Below, one piece after another: positions 18,201-31,300 of a stretch of 64,000 nucleotides of DNA (positions are counted from its first letter, which is position 1; every line of letters starts with the position of its first letter). The notes beneath the pieces are model-generated. The model was given only the letters and a program-made list of their open reading frames with translations, was not told where the DNA came from and searched no databases. Location of the stretch: NCBI GenBank assembly GCA_002633005.1, contig NMRA01000271.1, positions 79,588 through 143,587 of the forward strand, written 5' to 3'. The DNA is from Phoronis australis (taxonomy: Eukaryota; Phoronida; Phoronidae). Both the position numbers and the translations under genes were made by a program.

Positions 18201-21200
18201 ACCTTTGAGTGGTTTCACGTGTTTGAAAATTTACGACCAGTCAAAAGAAATGCTGTAGTAAGGCGCTGTTTCGGAACATCATGTCTCCTGTAGTCGGGGA
18301 CTCAGTTTTTTCAAAGTTAATCATTGGCTCATAGTGCGCAAATTTTCAAAAACGGTAGTAATGCCTGTAGACACCATTAAATTAGGCATTTCAGACAATA
18401 ATTGGAATTGTTAGCTCAAGATTGCTTTTGTCACGGCAGGTCGACTTGTCAACTACGCGCGGGTCGTGTCAACTGGATCACCGTAGTCTATCTTGTAGGG
18501 TGAATGAAATGTTATTGAAAAACATTGGCACACTTGTCAGACGGAAACTTTTTGGTCTGTAAACGAACATGACACGACCTATACATCTAGAAGTCGGTGT
18601 GCAGACTTTTCTGCATGTTCACTCCGACCCCGGGTGAGAACGTGACACATACGGGGTGTCAGAAAAATATTAACAATACTCTGAACTACGAAAACCAGAA
18701 AATGGTTTTACTAGGAGCAAGCGAAGTATTCGTGTTCCAGCAAAGACTGCCAACATGGAACGCCAACTCTGTATATTCTCAGTGCGTAAAAACTTCCGTA
18801 TAAGCAGATACCAAAAAATGGCCGCAACGTGACTATTTAACTGCGCCTGGTGTGATGAACGTTTTACTTTCGGCAACTGCGCAGTCACCAGGTGGCGATA
18901 ATGGCTCGACCACAAGTATACTCACAGACTTAGAACTATCAAACAACATGTCGTGGAATCGACATTTCGTGAGTACGCTCAAAAATAATTCGACAAAGAG
19001 ACAACGATTTAGGAGGGAGCGAAGCAGAAGAAATTAAGCCCAGATATCAAAAGCAGAAGTGATCGCTCGGCAATGCTTTTGATACCCGATATTTCATGAT
19101 AATGTCATGCTTTTTCGCCTGAATACACCGCATGGGAGATAATTGTGGACGTATCTGAGTAAGATAAAACACTCTAGTCTTGACTTACAAAGCAAATTGA
19201 CAACTACGTCTTCTGCTCACTAACCGGAAGGTGGGTTGTACGGATGGCAGAGAGTGGCGCTTCCTCAGGGAATTTATGTTGCGAATCTTATGTCTATGAT
19301 CTATGCTTGCAGGAATCCCATAGGCTCTATTACAAGGCATAGAAGTTACGAAAAATGCCACGTTTGACCGTTCTAATTGCAGAGCAACGATGAATGTTTT
19401 TTCAGACTCTACATAGCTGATTCGCTTACGCCCTTCGATTGCCGCTACATATAACGAGCTTTTCTCATTCACCTGCTGCCTCTAAATTCAAATCGAACGT
19501 AAATTTCATTGCAGGAAACATAGGAATAGTTCTTTAAAATTGTTCGCACATCCGCTTTGTAGAAAAATCTTCCGCTGTCTGCCCCAGAGTTACACAACAT
19601 CGGGTTGTGCTTGGAACCATGACTCAAAAATATTCTCTGCTGTGTCTGACTCACTTTCTTCTAATTTTTGCACTCTAGTACGATACAAAATAACAGATTC
19701 CTGGAAAACTTCACACCACAGTAAAACAATTGCCCTAGTACCATGTTGAAGTGCCTTTTTTCTGCAGTCTTTAAAGTGTTTTGCATATTGGCGCATGCGC
19801 CTGCGTTTCGCATATCAGCCCAGGTAATGTCTCTTGCAAAGGCCAATCCATTAATTCGCATAGAGGCGCACCCGTTTTCTTTAAAAAAAATGGCTTGCTT
19901 TTCATGAACAACATTTTTTCCTTATTGCCGCGCCTTTAGGCCCATGGACCTATATCCGAAAGAATGCCTTTTGTCGCGGTTCGCATATTGGCGCATGTGA
20001 ACAACTTTCGCATGTAAGCGCAGTTCTCCACAGACGCCCACGGGCCTATTGGTGCAGCAATACGGTATTCACAGTTTAGACGACGTCACTTGATGCAGGT
20101 GATACTCCGAGGCAGGAGCACAGACAAGTATCATGCCAAAGTGGGTTTTGAGTTTGGTTTCTTCGTTCCTGACTTTTCAGATCTTTGTGGGAACGAAGTC
20201 ATCGTCTTTCCTTACACGTGCAGTCTATATTTCCCAGTAAAGCTCCTACCTGCGAATGAATCAGTTTTCCGTAGTAACGCCAAATGATGTAACGTGATAC
20301 TTTTCACAAACTCGTGTCTTGAATTTGGAAAAAACACCGAACAGTCTCTGACTGCACGGTCATCGGGAAGCATTTGATGGTTAGGGAGTGAGTCTGTTCA
20401 ATTTTCAATAATTTTTATTTCTAAACAAAGTTTGCGGGTGGAAAGTTTCAGTAATTAATTGTTAATTAATTGATACTTACTAACACCCTGATTATTGGGG
20501 GAGGGGGGCGAAAAAAAAATCCGCCCCAACATTTTGTCAAGCCCCCCCCCCACCCAATCCCTGGGTGTCTGTCATATTAATCTGTGCCAAACAAAGCTTT
20601 ATGAGTTCGTGATACTAGCTCTTCCAAATTTTACATCGCAGCTGCATGTTATAAAGTGTTTGAAATCGGGAAATGTTTTATCGACACCCTGTATATGAAA
20701 TCGGGAAATGTTTTTATCTACAACCTGTATATAAATGACTCTAATATAACCAGATTTGTGTCACGCGCTAATTGGAATTCTAGTAGGTTTGCCTGTAATC
20801 CCAGAATTTCTGCGTAACGCCGAATATTATAACGATGATGACAGGGACTATTAAGTTGATTACGATGATAAAATGTTTAGGTTGATCTTTGCGAAATATT
20901 ACACCATGAGTTTACAATCGCAAATTTTACTTATGGAGCTCAAAACGATAACCGTCGCATCGAAATTGCCCTTGTTCTGCAATAGTTAATCAATTGGACA
21001 GTTGGCAATAAAGTCGAATTGTCCATTTGATCTGAGATCATTTCACTACAGTTGATCTGTGATATCTCGTACTAATGGTACAGCACTGACATCAATTCCA
21101 CAAATCTAATAGCCGACGAGTCATGAGCCAGAGGGATTTTTTACTTGTTTGCCTTTGTAGAAGTGCGAATTACATGCACTTGTGAGCTGTCATTAATTCC

Positions 21201-21351
21201 CTAGAAAGCGAGTAAGTGCCTATTTTTCTAAAAGTGGTGCCATTAAGAACCATTGTGGTTTTCAAATTAAACCATTTCCACACATTTTTGTGTTGGCAGT
21301 AAAATTTTTGAGAAATTGCTAGAGTTTGTTAAACGTTTGAACCTGATGTCA
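18201..21351. other. Intergenic stretch, no gene recognised
   Basis: Short frames (for example 19590-19861 minus and 20090-20287 plus) have no family signature and no supporting splice pattern. The motif CGCATATTGGCGCATG occurs near 19785 and 19983, and relatives (ATATAGGCGCATGCGCC) occur near 42238 and 42460 in a chordin intron, so a small dispersed repeat is present. Confidence 0.35.
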
Positions 21352-21939
21352 TGCCTGGCACTGATAGGGGGTCTTAACTCTGAAAGGTCGTTACTGAAGG
21401 ATCGTTACTCCGAAAAAAATAACGAGAGGTATTAATTCGAAGGGTTTTTACTCCGAAAGGCCTTTACTGCGAAGGGCCGTTACTCCAAAGGGTCGTAACA
21501 CAGACTGACCGTTATTTTGCGCACGTTTGTACCTTTAGCAATGTTGCCAATATTTCATGTCGTTTTGTGACCAAAAAGTAGGACAGTCCGGCTTCTAAAG
21601 CGGGACATTTTCAGTTAATTCAGTAATTAATCTCTAAAGATATCAGTTAATTGTATGGCGGAACACAACTTAAAAAGCATATAGCCTGTAAAAGCAGGAC
21701 TGTCCCACAAACGGAGTGACGGTCCGTCGGAGTATAGGCCCTTTGGAGTCAGGAAAACAGTTCATAACCAAGTTATTTCGGAGCAACAACCCTTCGGAGT
21801 AAGAGCCCAATACCTCCGACGTGTAAGTATGGCTTCCGAAGGGCCGATACTCCGAAAATAAAATCTTAGGAATAATGGCCCTTAAGAGTAACCTTGTCCG
21901 AGTAACAATCCTCCGCCTCGGCCCGACAGTACCGGGCAC
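21352..21939. mobile_element. Fold-back element with motif-array arms
   Basis: Ends TGCCTGGCACTG and CAGTACCGGGCA are inverse. The left arm (21380-21500) is an imperfect array of 'TTACTCCGAAGGG' motifs and the right arm (21710-21920) is an array of the complement 'CCCTTCGGAGTAA'. The two arms can pair over about 200 bases, with 21510-21700 as loop. Confidence 0.75.
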
Positions 21940-22374
21940 TTCGGGGGAACCGTCAACTTGTAAGTAAACAGTAAACTGCCAAAGAGATGACAGTTGGCTT
22001 TACACTAGCGCAGAGCACCCAAGACCGGTAGCCAGACAATCACAGGCAATTTGTTGCAGAACCACTGAGTCATACGTACACTAGATCCTTTGAATCATAC
22101 GCACAGCTAACCACCACATCATACCTACCAACCAAAAACCATACATACTAAACGGCGATATCAATTTTTCGAACAAAAGTCCCTGAGTTGCACAATCTTC
22201 GTCTGGATCCTTCATTTGCTCGAACTACATGAGGGGATGTACTTCTTTTTGTACGTCGGTTCGGACGTATGATGTTGCGGTCTGTATAATGCCAATGATA
22301 CACAACTTGTGTCATGGTTCTGATTCTGAGCCAGGTATGGCGCATGATTCGTATCATTGCGTGGCACTCTGAAA

Positions 22375-22700
22375 GAGATATTTACGGCCGAAAACGATTT
22401 TGGGGATTACTGATGGGCATGATAGAGTTCTTGAAGTTATTAACTTTGATCAGAGTTATAAAGAAGAAAATCCTTTGTGATTTTTGTGATTTTATTGCAA
22501 ATCGTCAATTCTCGCCGTTTTCTGCTAGACGTTCGCTAAAATCAAGGCCTGTGACTTTACCAGTTACTATACGGCTTTTAAAAAATACTCTGCGAGGAAT
22601 TGAGTTTATCCCCGCTTCCCTGAATGAGCAGAACGCTAGGAAGTCCAGGTTTGATTTCGCGCTGATGCAGGTCTCAGAAAATCACATTTCTCGTCCATAA
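22375..22700. repeat. Ancient dispersed repeat (copies near 225-510 and 56300-56520)
   Basis: Shared landmarks in order: 'TGGCCGT/ACGGCCG AAAACG.ATTTTGGGG', 'GAAGTTAT.A', 'AAGGCC.TGACTTTACC', and 'CTCAGAAAATC'. The copies are perhaps 60-70% alike by eye. No protein is conserved between them. Confidence 0.45.
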
Positions 22701-23419
22701 TGTAACTTTAAAGGGCAATAAACTCTCAACTTCCGTCAAAAAGCAATTTTTAATTTGCGTCATTTTACTGTTGTGAAATCGGCCTCATCTTGCTCGTTAC
22801 TTTGATGGAAAACATTCCTAAGTTTGAGAAATGACTGGTCGATATTGCTTTAGACCAATCCTATGAGCTGTTTCAGGCAAGATTAGACAGTAATATTCAT
22901 AATTACTATTTCAAGCTATTGCAACTAATTTCAATTCAAATAAATAAGAACTCCACTAGAGATGTCGCTTTGGAAGAGCAAAAAAATCCAACGGAGAAAA
23001 TTGATGTTTATGTTGTGATTTGTATCGGCTATGAAATGTTTAGCAATGGGCTCACAAATTCATGCAAACAACTCGCATTTTAGTGAAACGGGCCCTTGAA
23101 GTTTTGTCAGACTTTATTTGCTCGCAGTTGAGACGAGTGGTCTCGTGTCGCCCTCTTTCGGAACGGATAGACTGACGCTACGGGGGATAAACCACTTCAG
23201 ATTTGGCAAATACTTAACTATATGTATTGTTATCGTACACGTTGAAAAGTTTATGATCTTAAACAACAGAAGTAGCAGGCGTTAGTCGAGGTGACACATC
23301 ATTTAATTTCACACTCTTAGAAAATAATATAAAATGCCTCACCGTAATAGAACAAATCACCTCATTGTGGTTTTTAATCTTTCAAAAGGTCAAAAGGGAC
23401 TTGATTGACACGTCTTTGT

Positions 23420-23990
23420 ATTTAGCAAAATATCTACAATATTAGAGACTTTTATTCAGAAAGTAAAAAAGTCTTCATAATTTGATATTTAACAATATTT
23501 CATTAATTTGATCACTTAACCATGTATTTTTGGTATATTCATCAAAATAGAAAGGTGTATTGTAAGCAAAACAATGGTATCAGAAACATGACCAAATTTT
23601 TTTGTTTAAGATGACTGAAATCTCAAAAACACTGCTACAGTTTTCTAAATTATCATTTCGTTTTCGTTTTAATTTTTTTCATGAAAGTCATAAAATTCTT
23701 TTCATAGCCTTCAGGCCAAAGTGGAACGTTTTCAAAACAATTCTTAGAAATTTTTTGGAGAATGTTGCATAAAGCATGGTATAAGAAAGTTTCATGCGAA
23801 TCAAATCAGCCATGTGATGTTCCGAAGCAAGTCAAATTTGGACGTTTTTCCAGCGTCCTGCATAATCTCATGGGTAATCGTGAGAGAAGAAAGCATTTCT
23901 CTGACCCTTTGATACGACTACAGATCTTCCTAAGAATGCGTTATTCCTTTAACTATTTCACAGAAAAACACTTTACAAAATAGCCATCTA
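23420..23990 (-). repeat. Inverted-repeat partner of 26640-27130
   Basis: Its reverse complement follows 26640-27130 base by base over several hundred bases, e.g. 'CGCATGAAACTTTCT', 'CTAAGAATTGTTTTGAAAA', 'GTGTTTTTGAGATTTCA' against 'CGTATGAAACTTTCT', 'TTAAGAATTGTCTTCAAAA', 'GCGTTTTTGAGGTTTCA'. I judge roughly 70% identity. No reading frame is maintained. Confidence 0.65.
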
Positions 23991-23999
23991 CAATTTTTA

Positions 24000-26170
24000 C
24001 GAAACAGATTATTTCCATTTTTAAAGTTTCACCAAGTGCTGTTTGATGACCACGCCCCTATATCGTTTTTTTAATTTCATAAAAATAACAATTCGCCATA
24101 TGTTTTTGCTAAATAATTGAAGAGTGATTGTGGCAAGGCAATGAAAATGTGTACACATCTAACCGGTTATGTTTTTTCCATTATCTTGATACTTGTGCCG
24201 GAAGTGTTCCTTTGGGAGAACGTTCATGCGTGCATCGTGGGTTTGAGTTAACTCAGTTTAGCGACGAGTTTTCTAATAATCCCGAACATTCCTAAGAGAT
24301 TTCTGCCTCAAAGAAAACGCGCGTTGAACATTAACAAAAGTTGCCTTAAGGTAACAACAGGCGCATTTTACGTCGAATGAATTTGAATTAATGAGTATTT
24401 ACCCGTTCATTTCATTGATATGAAAATTGGCAATATTGCGTGCTCAAACCACCACTGGTGTTTTTAGTTGACTAGATGTACATGGACTGTCTTAGTCGGT
24501 TTTACGGTTATTTGATTGAAGATACTTTTCCTCTTCGTTGAGATAGAAGTTTCTGATTTTAACGCAAAAACAGTTCACTTCAAACGCAATGAAGCTTTCT
24601 CTCGAAGACTTGCCTGGACTCGCATATGTTTGCACAGGAGTTCCGAGTCTTGCGTCGACTGACCGTAGCCCACAGATGTGCGTTCAGTAGCAGACACCAG
24701 AATCTTGCAAAAACGCTAGCCTAAATCATTTGCGCGATGTCGCCATGCACTAACAGTGAAGCTCGTTGTCACTATAGCTTCCTTCTCAAAATTCTTTCGT
24801 CCATGGAAAACACGCACGACAGTGTCTTGCACTCGCTGCGAAAAATCTTCGCTCATGGAACGGAAACACTGAAATCCTTCCGAAACTTTAACATTCCAAC
24901 TTCGCCTATCAGTCACTTCAGTGCAGTGGCCGCCATTTTGCTAAGATAGGTTAGTAAGCTCCTGAACATACTCGCGAAACACCCGGTTTTTCCTTGCGTG
25001 ATTCTGTGAGATCTTATTTTCTCGAGAGAAACTATATGGAACGCTCCCCTGCCTGATTTCCAGTTGTTGGCGCGTGCATCGATAAGGTCAAGGTCAGATA
25101 TATTCGACAAATCTGGTTCGAGTTCAATAACTCTCGCGGGGAGAAAAATCTAGCTAATCATGTACTTTTTGTGAAAACACATGACAATATCTCGCGGAAT
25201 CTCGCGAGATCTTGCTTATCTAGCGTTACTGAAGGCGACTTAGTTGAGCGCTACGAAGCTCGTTCCTCGCTGTCATGAGGACGCGGTCGGCTTCGTGCAA
25301 TCATACCGTCAGTTTTCCACGCACTTGGCTGGCCTGTTGTTGTTCACTCTCGCGTTTAAAAAAGGCTTTAGAGACAAGAGAACACAACGCCAAAGCACAA
25401 TATTCAAATATGGCCACCACGTAATACCCAACAAAAAAGGAATTGGTAATGAAGAATATGGTCTGATCGTCTTTAATTAGACTCTGTAATCTTCATGAAT
25501 ACCCATTGAAACTGTGAATTACAATTCAGAGATATTCAAACGCCTTGAATACAACGTAAGGCTAAAACTGATGAAGCAATGCACAACAGTTGATCCACAC
25601 CGAAAGCATACCTGACTCGCCGTGTTAAAAAACTCAACTCAGTCTCCGTATATTTTTAGAAACTTCTTGAAACTGCTTTGAGGCGAGAGTTTGTAGAATA
25701 GCATTGTAACAGACCAAACAGTGAATGGTAATGTTATTTTAAGAATTGCGCCTTATATGTGGCTTTCCAACTAAACTTTTTTTATTCTGCAAATTTATTA
25801 TCTAGTTTGCGCACAGCAAGTACTTGTCACGTCAGCTTACTGTCAACGTCTGCTTGTTTTTGTTGTGCAGCTACTATGAGTAAATGAAAGACCAAATGTC
25901 AGCGTTTATAGGTTTTTGGTGTTGTCGTATATTTTCAATACTTTGTTCGTGGACACTGCTATATTTTGATTACACACCTACAAGCTGTATGTACATTTGA
26001 AGTTTGTGTGAAATCGAAACCGATGCAAAGTTTACGCAATACGCAATTTTCGGTTGGAGAAAATCGGTTAAGTATTTAGAACTACTGCTTGCACGCTCAC
26101 CGATGTCAATATTAACTGTTAAAGTTTATTTTTTTAAGAAATTTTGGACTTCGGGCCCCCGAAGTTAGCT
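24000..26170. other. Intergenic stretch, no gene recognised
   Basis: Nothing with a family signature. A minus-strand ATGGCGGCCACTGC at 24920-24940 resembles a Kozak/YY1 start but reaches a stop after 7 codons with no obvious donor. The small palindrome CTCGCGAGAT occurs near 25200. Confidence 0.35.
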
Positions 26171-26174
26171 TTAG

Positions 26175-26295
26175 TTTCTGGTTCAGAGATAGGCTATCTA
26201 TCTGGTCCAGAGATAGGCTATCTATCTCTGGTCCAGAGATAGGCTATCTTTCTCTGGTCCAGAGATAGGCTATCTATCTCTGGACCAGAGATAAG
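26175..26295. repeat. Self-complementary minisatellite
   Basis: About four to five units of roughly 25-30 bases built on GGTCCAGAGATAGGCTATCT. Each unit contains the palindrome AGATAGGCTATCT, and the last turns into TCTCTGGACCAGAGATA, so the array can fold on itself. Confidence 0.85.
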
Positions 26296-26639
26296 AAAAC
26301 CATCACCATCATCTAGGAAAAGGTGCTCACTTTTTAACTCTAAGCAGCTGTCCCTTCAATACCACCGTTCATTTGTATTTTTGTCGGTTATTAAGACAAA
26401 AAAGCGGTTTGAAAATCTAAGCTATTAATGCTTGACCCATTATTAATATAATTCATTTATTGTCATCTTCTTAACGGACAACGTTCATTGGAGTCCCTTG
26501 CGAAGAGCGAATAGTTTGAAAATTACGTTCAGGAATAAGGAATTCTAAGTTCTTTGCAAACTTAGAAATCACTTTTCATATAAGTAAGGCAAGTGTTGCA
26601 GCCACGTTTATGGTGGCGAGTGATCTAAATCCAAAGTGT

Positions 26640-27130
26640 GATACTTAGATGGAACGACGGAACAATGTGGATTTCTCAGAGATTGCTGATCGGATTCGTA
26701 TGAAACTTTCTGGAATGCTTCCTGTACTGTACTACAAAAAGATGTTAAGAATTGTCTTCAAAATGTTCAATTTGTGCATGAAGGGCTATCAAAAAAATAA
26801 GACTTTTATGAATTTCACGAAAAAAATAAAGAGTGCATGAAACGAAATCGAAAAGATTATTTATAAAACTGCAATAGCGTTTTTGAGGTTTCATCTTGAA
26901 GATTTGTATCAAATGAAATTTGGTCCGGTGTGTCATACCGTTTTTGTGCTATGAAAGTACCATTCTATTGGTATATATTACTAAAAACACATGGTCACGT
27001 GGCCCGATTTACGACATAACGGTATAAAGTCCAAAATTAAATTCTACAGACTTTGTGCTTTCAGAAAATATATACTTTCACTGCATTTGAATTTATAGTT
27101 TTGTAGATATTTGATATTGTCCGTTATGTT
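26640..27130 (+). repeat. Inverted-repeat partner of 23420-23990
   Basis: See 23420-23990. The pair lies 1-5 kb upstream of the presumed chordin promoter. The 63-codon frame at 26649-26840 is not conserved in the partner, so this is not a shared gene. Confidence 0.65.
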
Positions 27131-27811
27131 TCATTTTTTACCATCCATGAAAAAGGTCTTTACGGGGGTTCGTCCTATAGCACAGTCATTCGTAAGCAGG
27201 TAGAAGTGTTTCTTAACGTCGTGGTGTTAACTGCGGTGATTTTCTCGACTGGATGCCCGCGAGGTATAACAACTCCTGAACAATTTTAAAACTCCCTCAA
27301 ACATCGTTACACAACACAACAATAGCGCTAATTACCCGTGTAAGTTTTCACCAGTTAGCGACGTTTCTATGGTACAAAGAATACACCCATTATGGCATTA
27401 AATCGTTACACAGCATTGTCACTCTAGTTTAGGCCAATAAAACTTGACTGTCCCACTACAAAATATCCTCACCGCTTGGCCTAAGCTTCTTACCCCACAC
27501 ACTGGATAGCGGCGTGTTACCTAACAATACACGTATTATGTTTAATGAGGCAGAAACACAGTCACGACTCAATGAATGCCTAGATAATCCTCCGTAAGCG
27601 CTTTCAAGCGGTGCGCGGCAATTGAATGAACGTTTTCCACAGTGTGAATGACAGATTTTATGTCGCATTCTCGCACCTTGCCCCAGATGGACAGATGACA
27701 GCCAATGTCGCGGACTTGTTTAGACAGGATCTTTTGCGACTCCCTCATTGCCAGATATTGATGAGAATATTGAAAGTTGATTGGTCACGCGTCATACAGA
27801 AACTTTCGCAG

Positions 27812-27819
27812 TATATAAG
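27812..27819 (+). promoter_or_regulatory. Candidate TATA box of chordin
   Basis: TATATAAG lies 374 bases before the chordin start codon. No ATG occurs on the plus strand between about 27842 and the start at 28193, as expected for a roughly 350-base 5' UTR. A CACGTG sits just downstream at 27875-27880. The start site of transcription is inferred, not seen. Confidence 0.5.
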
Positions 27820-28192
27820 ATATCCGGCGTTCATTGAGGAGTCATTTAATTCGCGCGGAGCATTGTTTGCTAGTCACGTGGTTGGTACTTGAAGAAACTT
27901 GAATCGTCACTGCAGTCTACCGTGTGATCCGCGGATATCCAGTTGGCTATCCGGGAAGTCTTTCGAGGGGCGTGTTGTTACATTTAGTTGACTGTTTTGC
28001 TTAAACTCTGTAAATCACATATAACAAGACGTTTCAGGTTGTTGTGGCAATCGGAGGTTACTTAATTCTGAATTTATCGCCATTAACGATCAATTATAGT
28101 AAACTCGGCCAGGAGTGTTTGGAGAAAACTGCATTTTCTAGCGTGAGAGCGACAGATAAACAGAAAAGATCGGAACACTAGACTCCAGCAAA

Positions 28193-28304
28193 ATGACTCT
28201 GAGCGTAATAGCCGTTGTTTTGTGTTTTTCTCTTGACTTTTCATTCGCTAAATTCCCAATTCATGCCAGCAGAGACGCCAAGACACCGACGTACAGGACG
28301 CCAG
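28193..28304 (+). CDS. CHRD: Chordin exon 1: signal peptide
   Basis: The exon encodes MTLSVIAVVLCFSLDFSFA followed by KFPIHASRD, a hydrophobic core with a small residue at the likely cleavage site after Ala 19. Donor GTAAGT, phase 1. Confidence 0.92.
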
Positions 28305-31300
28305 GTAAGTGTTGAGAATTACGTGAAGACTTACCACTCTATTGTTCATCTTCGGTTAAATTATCCTCGTGTTAGAAACCGTATACCCAACCGGGCCATG
28401 CCTACAAAGACTGGTGGTATTCTTACCAAATTTCCATTAAAGTTTATTGAGATGCCAAGGTTGTGAACTCCTCATCGTCATACGCCTATTATTACGCAGC
28501 AGTTTTGATCGACTTCGTAATAAGAAAAAATGGCTGATGGCCAAGGTAAACTTGGGCAGTTCATGATTACGTTTTTGTAATCAGAACCCTGTTAACAGGA
28601 TAATGTCTATTGACATTATCCGAATAGCTCCCATGTTACCAAACTTTGAAGGGCAGACTATTTCGTGATCGATATGCGCAAAGCACAGCAAAATATATGC
28701 ATCGGCGCCTTTGACAAGCGAAATAGCTTAATTTACTTTAAGGTCAGATTGTGAGACCACATGAGCTTTTTCATGCCACTGTTCAGACGAACAGAGAATA
28801 GACTTCGTTTGAAGCTGATAACAATTAAACTGTTTTGTTAACCAGGTATTTTGTTACACGCAGGAGGGTATTTTGAGCCCTGGGCGTTTTGCACGTAGTC
28901 CCCAGGCCAGTGGCCGGAATCAACGTACTAATTATGAATTAGGGGTCATATTTATGAATCCTTGTTAGCTTTTTTGTAATAGCATCGTTCGAATGTCGCG
29001 CACATCTAGGAATTCACAACAAGAATTATATTTGACTGCTTGGTGTTAAAAGAAAACATCTATCTTAATTTGGATGCTAGAGACGTGCCTCTCAGCAATC
29101 GTGTCGGGTGGGTATTTTGACTTTGTGGCCTCAGGTAGGTATACAAGCAAAAACGATGTCAACCGGGGGCGACAAGAAATGGTTGTGACCCGGGGGTGGC
29201 CCCCAGGGAGAGCAGAATTTTCGTTGTTTATTTGAATAAGCGCTGGCTTACCCTATCAATTATGTGGAAAAAGCACTGTAGAACGAATACTGCCGCTATA
29301 CGTGATAAACATAAAAAATAATTTATTTGTTCAATGTGGTGCTTTATTGTTTCTTTGATTTATAACTTCGTATGTAGAGCGAAATTCTCCGATTGAAAAA
29401 TACGTCGTCAAATTCGTCCATCTTTTGGACGTCTTCTCGATTGTCAGTAGCCCGCTGAATCTGTCCGTAGTTAAATTTTGGCACTCGCACAATGATGACG
29501 AAGTTATCCACTGTGTGTTGTCATATTATCATTAATCGAATGACTTTTATTGAAAAGCATTGCTTTCAATAAAACATACGCGACGTTCGTCACCATTGAC
29601 AGGTTGTTTTATTCACGAATGACTTGGCCATTCGTGGCTGTTAACAAGTATTTACAGACTAAACAATGAAAACTCGCCCTGTGCACGTTTGGCAACAAGA
29701 AACCAAAAAGGAATGCGATGGACCTTCATTGAGTGAAGATGTCGCCTCAGCACAGGTTGAAGCTGCGTCATAGACCGCGACACGCATCTGTTTCGAATAT
29801 AAACAGGGGAGAATGGTCGTGCAATTGACACCTTAGGTGTGCTAACAGCGCTTGTAATGGTCCTTGTTTAGATATTAGCATTCAAGAACCTTGTTAAACA
29901 TTTATCGATTAGTACGAATATTTACTTGGAAATGGTATTTGGGGCGGATGAAGGCAAATTAATCCTTACATTGTTAATTCCATCACGGCACGTTGTCTAT
30001 GGCCGTTCACCGAAACTTGCCGCAAAGCCAAAACCAGACAGAACTTTTGTTTGTGCCAGATTTTGTTTTCTTTAGAGGATTAAAATTTTTGTAACCCCAG
30101 CAAGGTTCTAAGAATATTTGCGGGCAAAGCGAGAAACGCCTTGGGTTGGCCACGGATAAAACAAAAAAATGAACGATAATTTCAGTTTCAAGTTGTATGA
30201 TCATTTGTGAGATATTGACAGAGACTTGCTTCATTGGAAATGTCCGTGTTGTACTTTTGGCGCTTGTTCACGATCAAGAATTTCAAACATGTCGGTCCTG
30301 GGTTCTCGATAAACTAGTTGGAGATGTTCTCAGCCAATCTAAACAGCTTAAACGCAGCGATCTCCGTTCGCATGGCAGTTACAACTTCACATGTCTGAGG
30401 AACGCTTCACACTTGTTATTACGTATATCTAATTAGACCAGTCCAACTGGCTAATTGCCACTTACGTGAGTACCTGTTCCTCGTTTTAGGAAACCAGTCT
30501 GTCAGTTTGCTACTTCAGAAATTGGTGAAATATGCTTGGGCAATAAAGTACTTTGGTCGTAGCCTCGAGCACATTTTTGTACGCGAACCCATCAGTTTAA
30601 ATCGCCTGCGCACATACCAGTTGGGTTGGGGGAATTAATAAAGTTACTGATCAGGTAGGCTGTAACAATATCGCGTTCCCATCAGACAAAAAAGCTTCAA
30701 TTACAAAGTCGCGCGTGCTGTTTTTTTAAGAAAACATGGCTTTATAGCCCCACTAAACGCATAAACATATTGCAAATGATCCGGTTGTTAGTGGGTTGAG
30801 GCTCCAGCCATCTGCTGGTATCGACAGGAACATGCTCTCACAGCGTTTTGGTGGCTGGCGAAGAGAAGTACTTAACCATTTTTAGCCAATGTATTTTTTA
30901 ACCGCAGGTTGCAAGTTGGGCGCGGAATTCTATCCTCTGGAACGAACATGGAGCCCGGAAATGGAACAGATTGAAGGCAAACTTCATTGTGTACAGTGCG
31001 TTTGTCTACCGGTAGGTGGTGAACGAACGAGCAGATGTCTCGCGAAGATTCACGTGAAATGATGTTGTTGGATATCTCCCTGATTACCTTTTCACTCGCG
31101 TTTTTACGCGATTTAATCGATTTCCAATAATACATCTGGTCTTCTTATCACTGTTTGTTTGTATTTCTGTGGGTTTTTAACGTCCAAGATGAAAACATTT
31201 CACGCTTTAATGGACGTTTTGCAAACTTCGGCCCGCCTTCTTGTGCTCTTTAAGAAATTTAAAAAACAATGGTTGGAAAATTGCTCACGTAAAAACGTTC

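Noticed and set aside
24716-25110. Possible first exon at ATGGCGGCC (minus, about 24930) and overlapping frames on both strands
   Set aside because: Stop after 7 codons, no good donor, no partner exons. Opposite-strand open frames here are mutual shadows.
28200-28466. Plus-strand frame overlapping chordin exon 1 in another frame
   Set aside because: Chordin exon 1 supplies a proper signal peptide and a phase-matched donor; this frame has neither.
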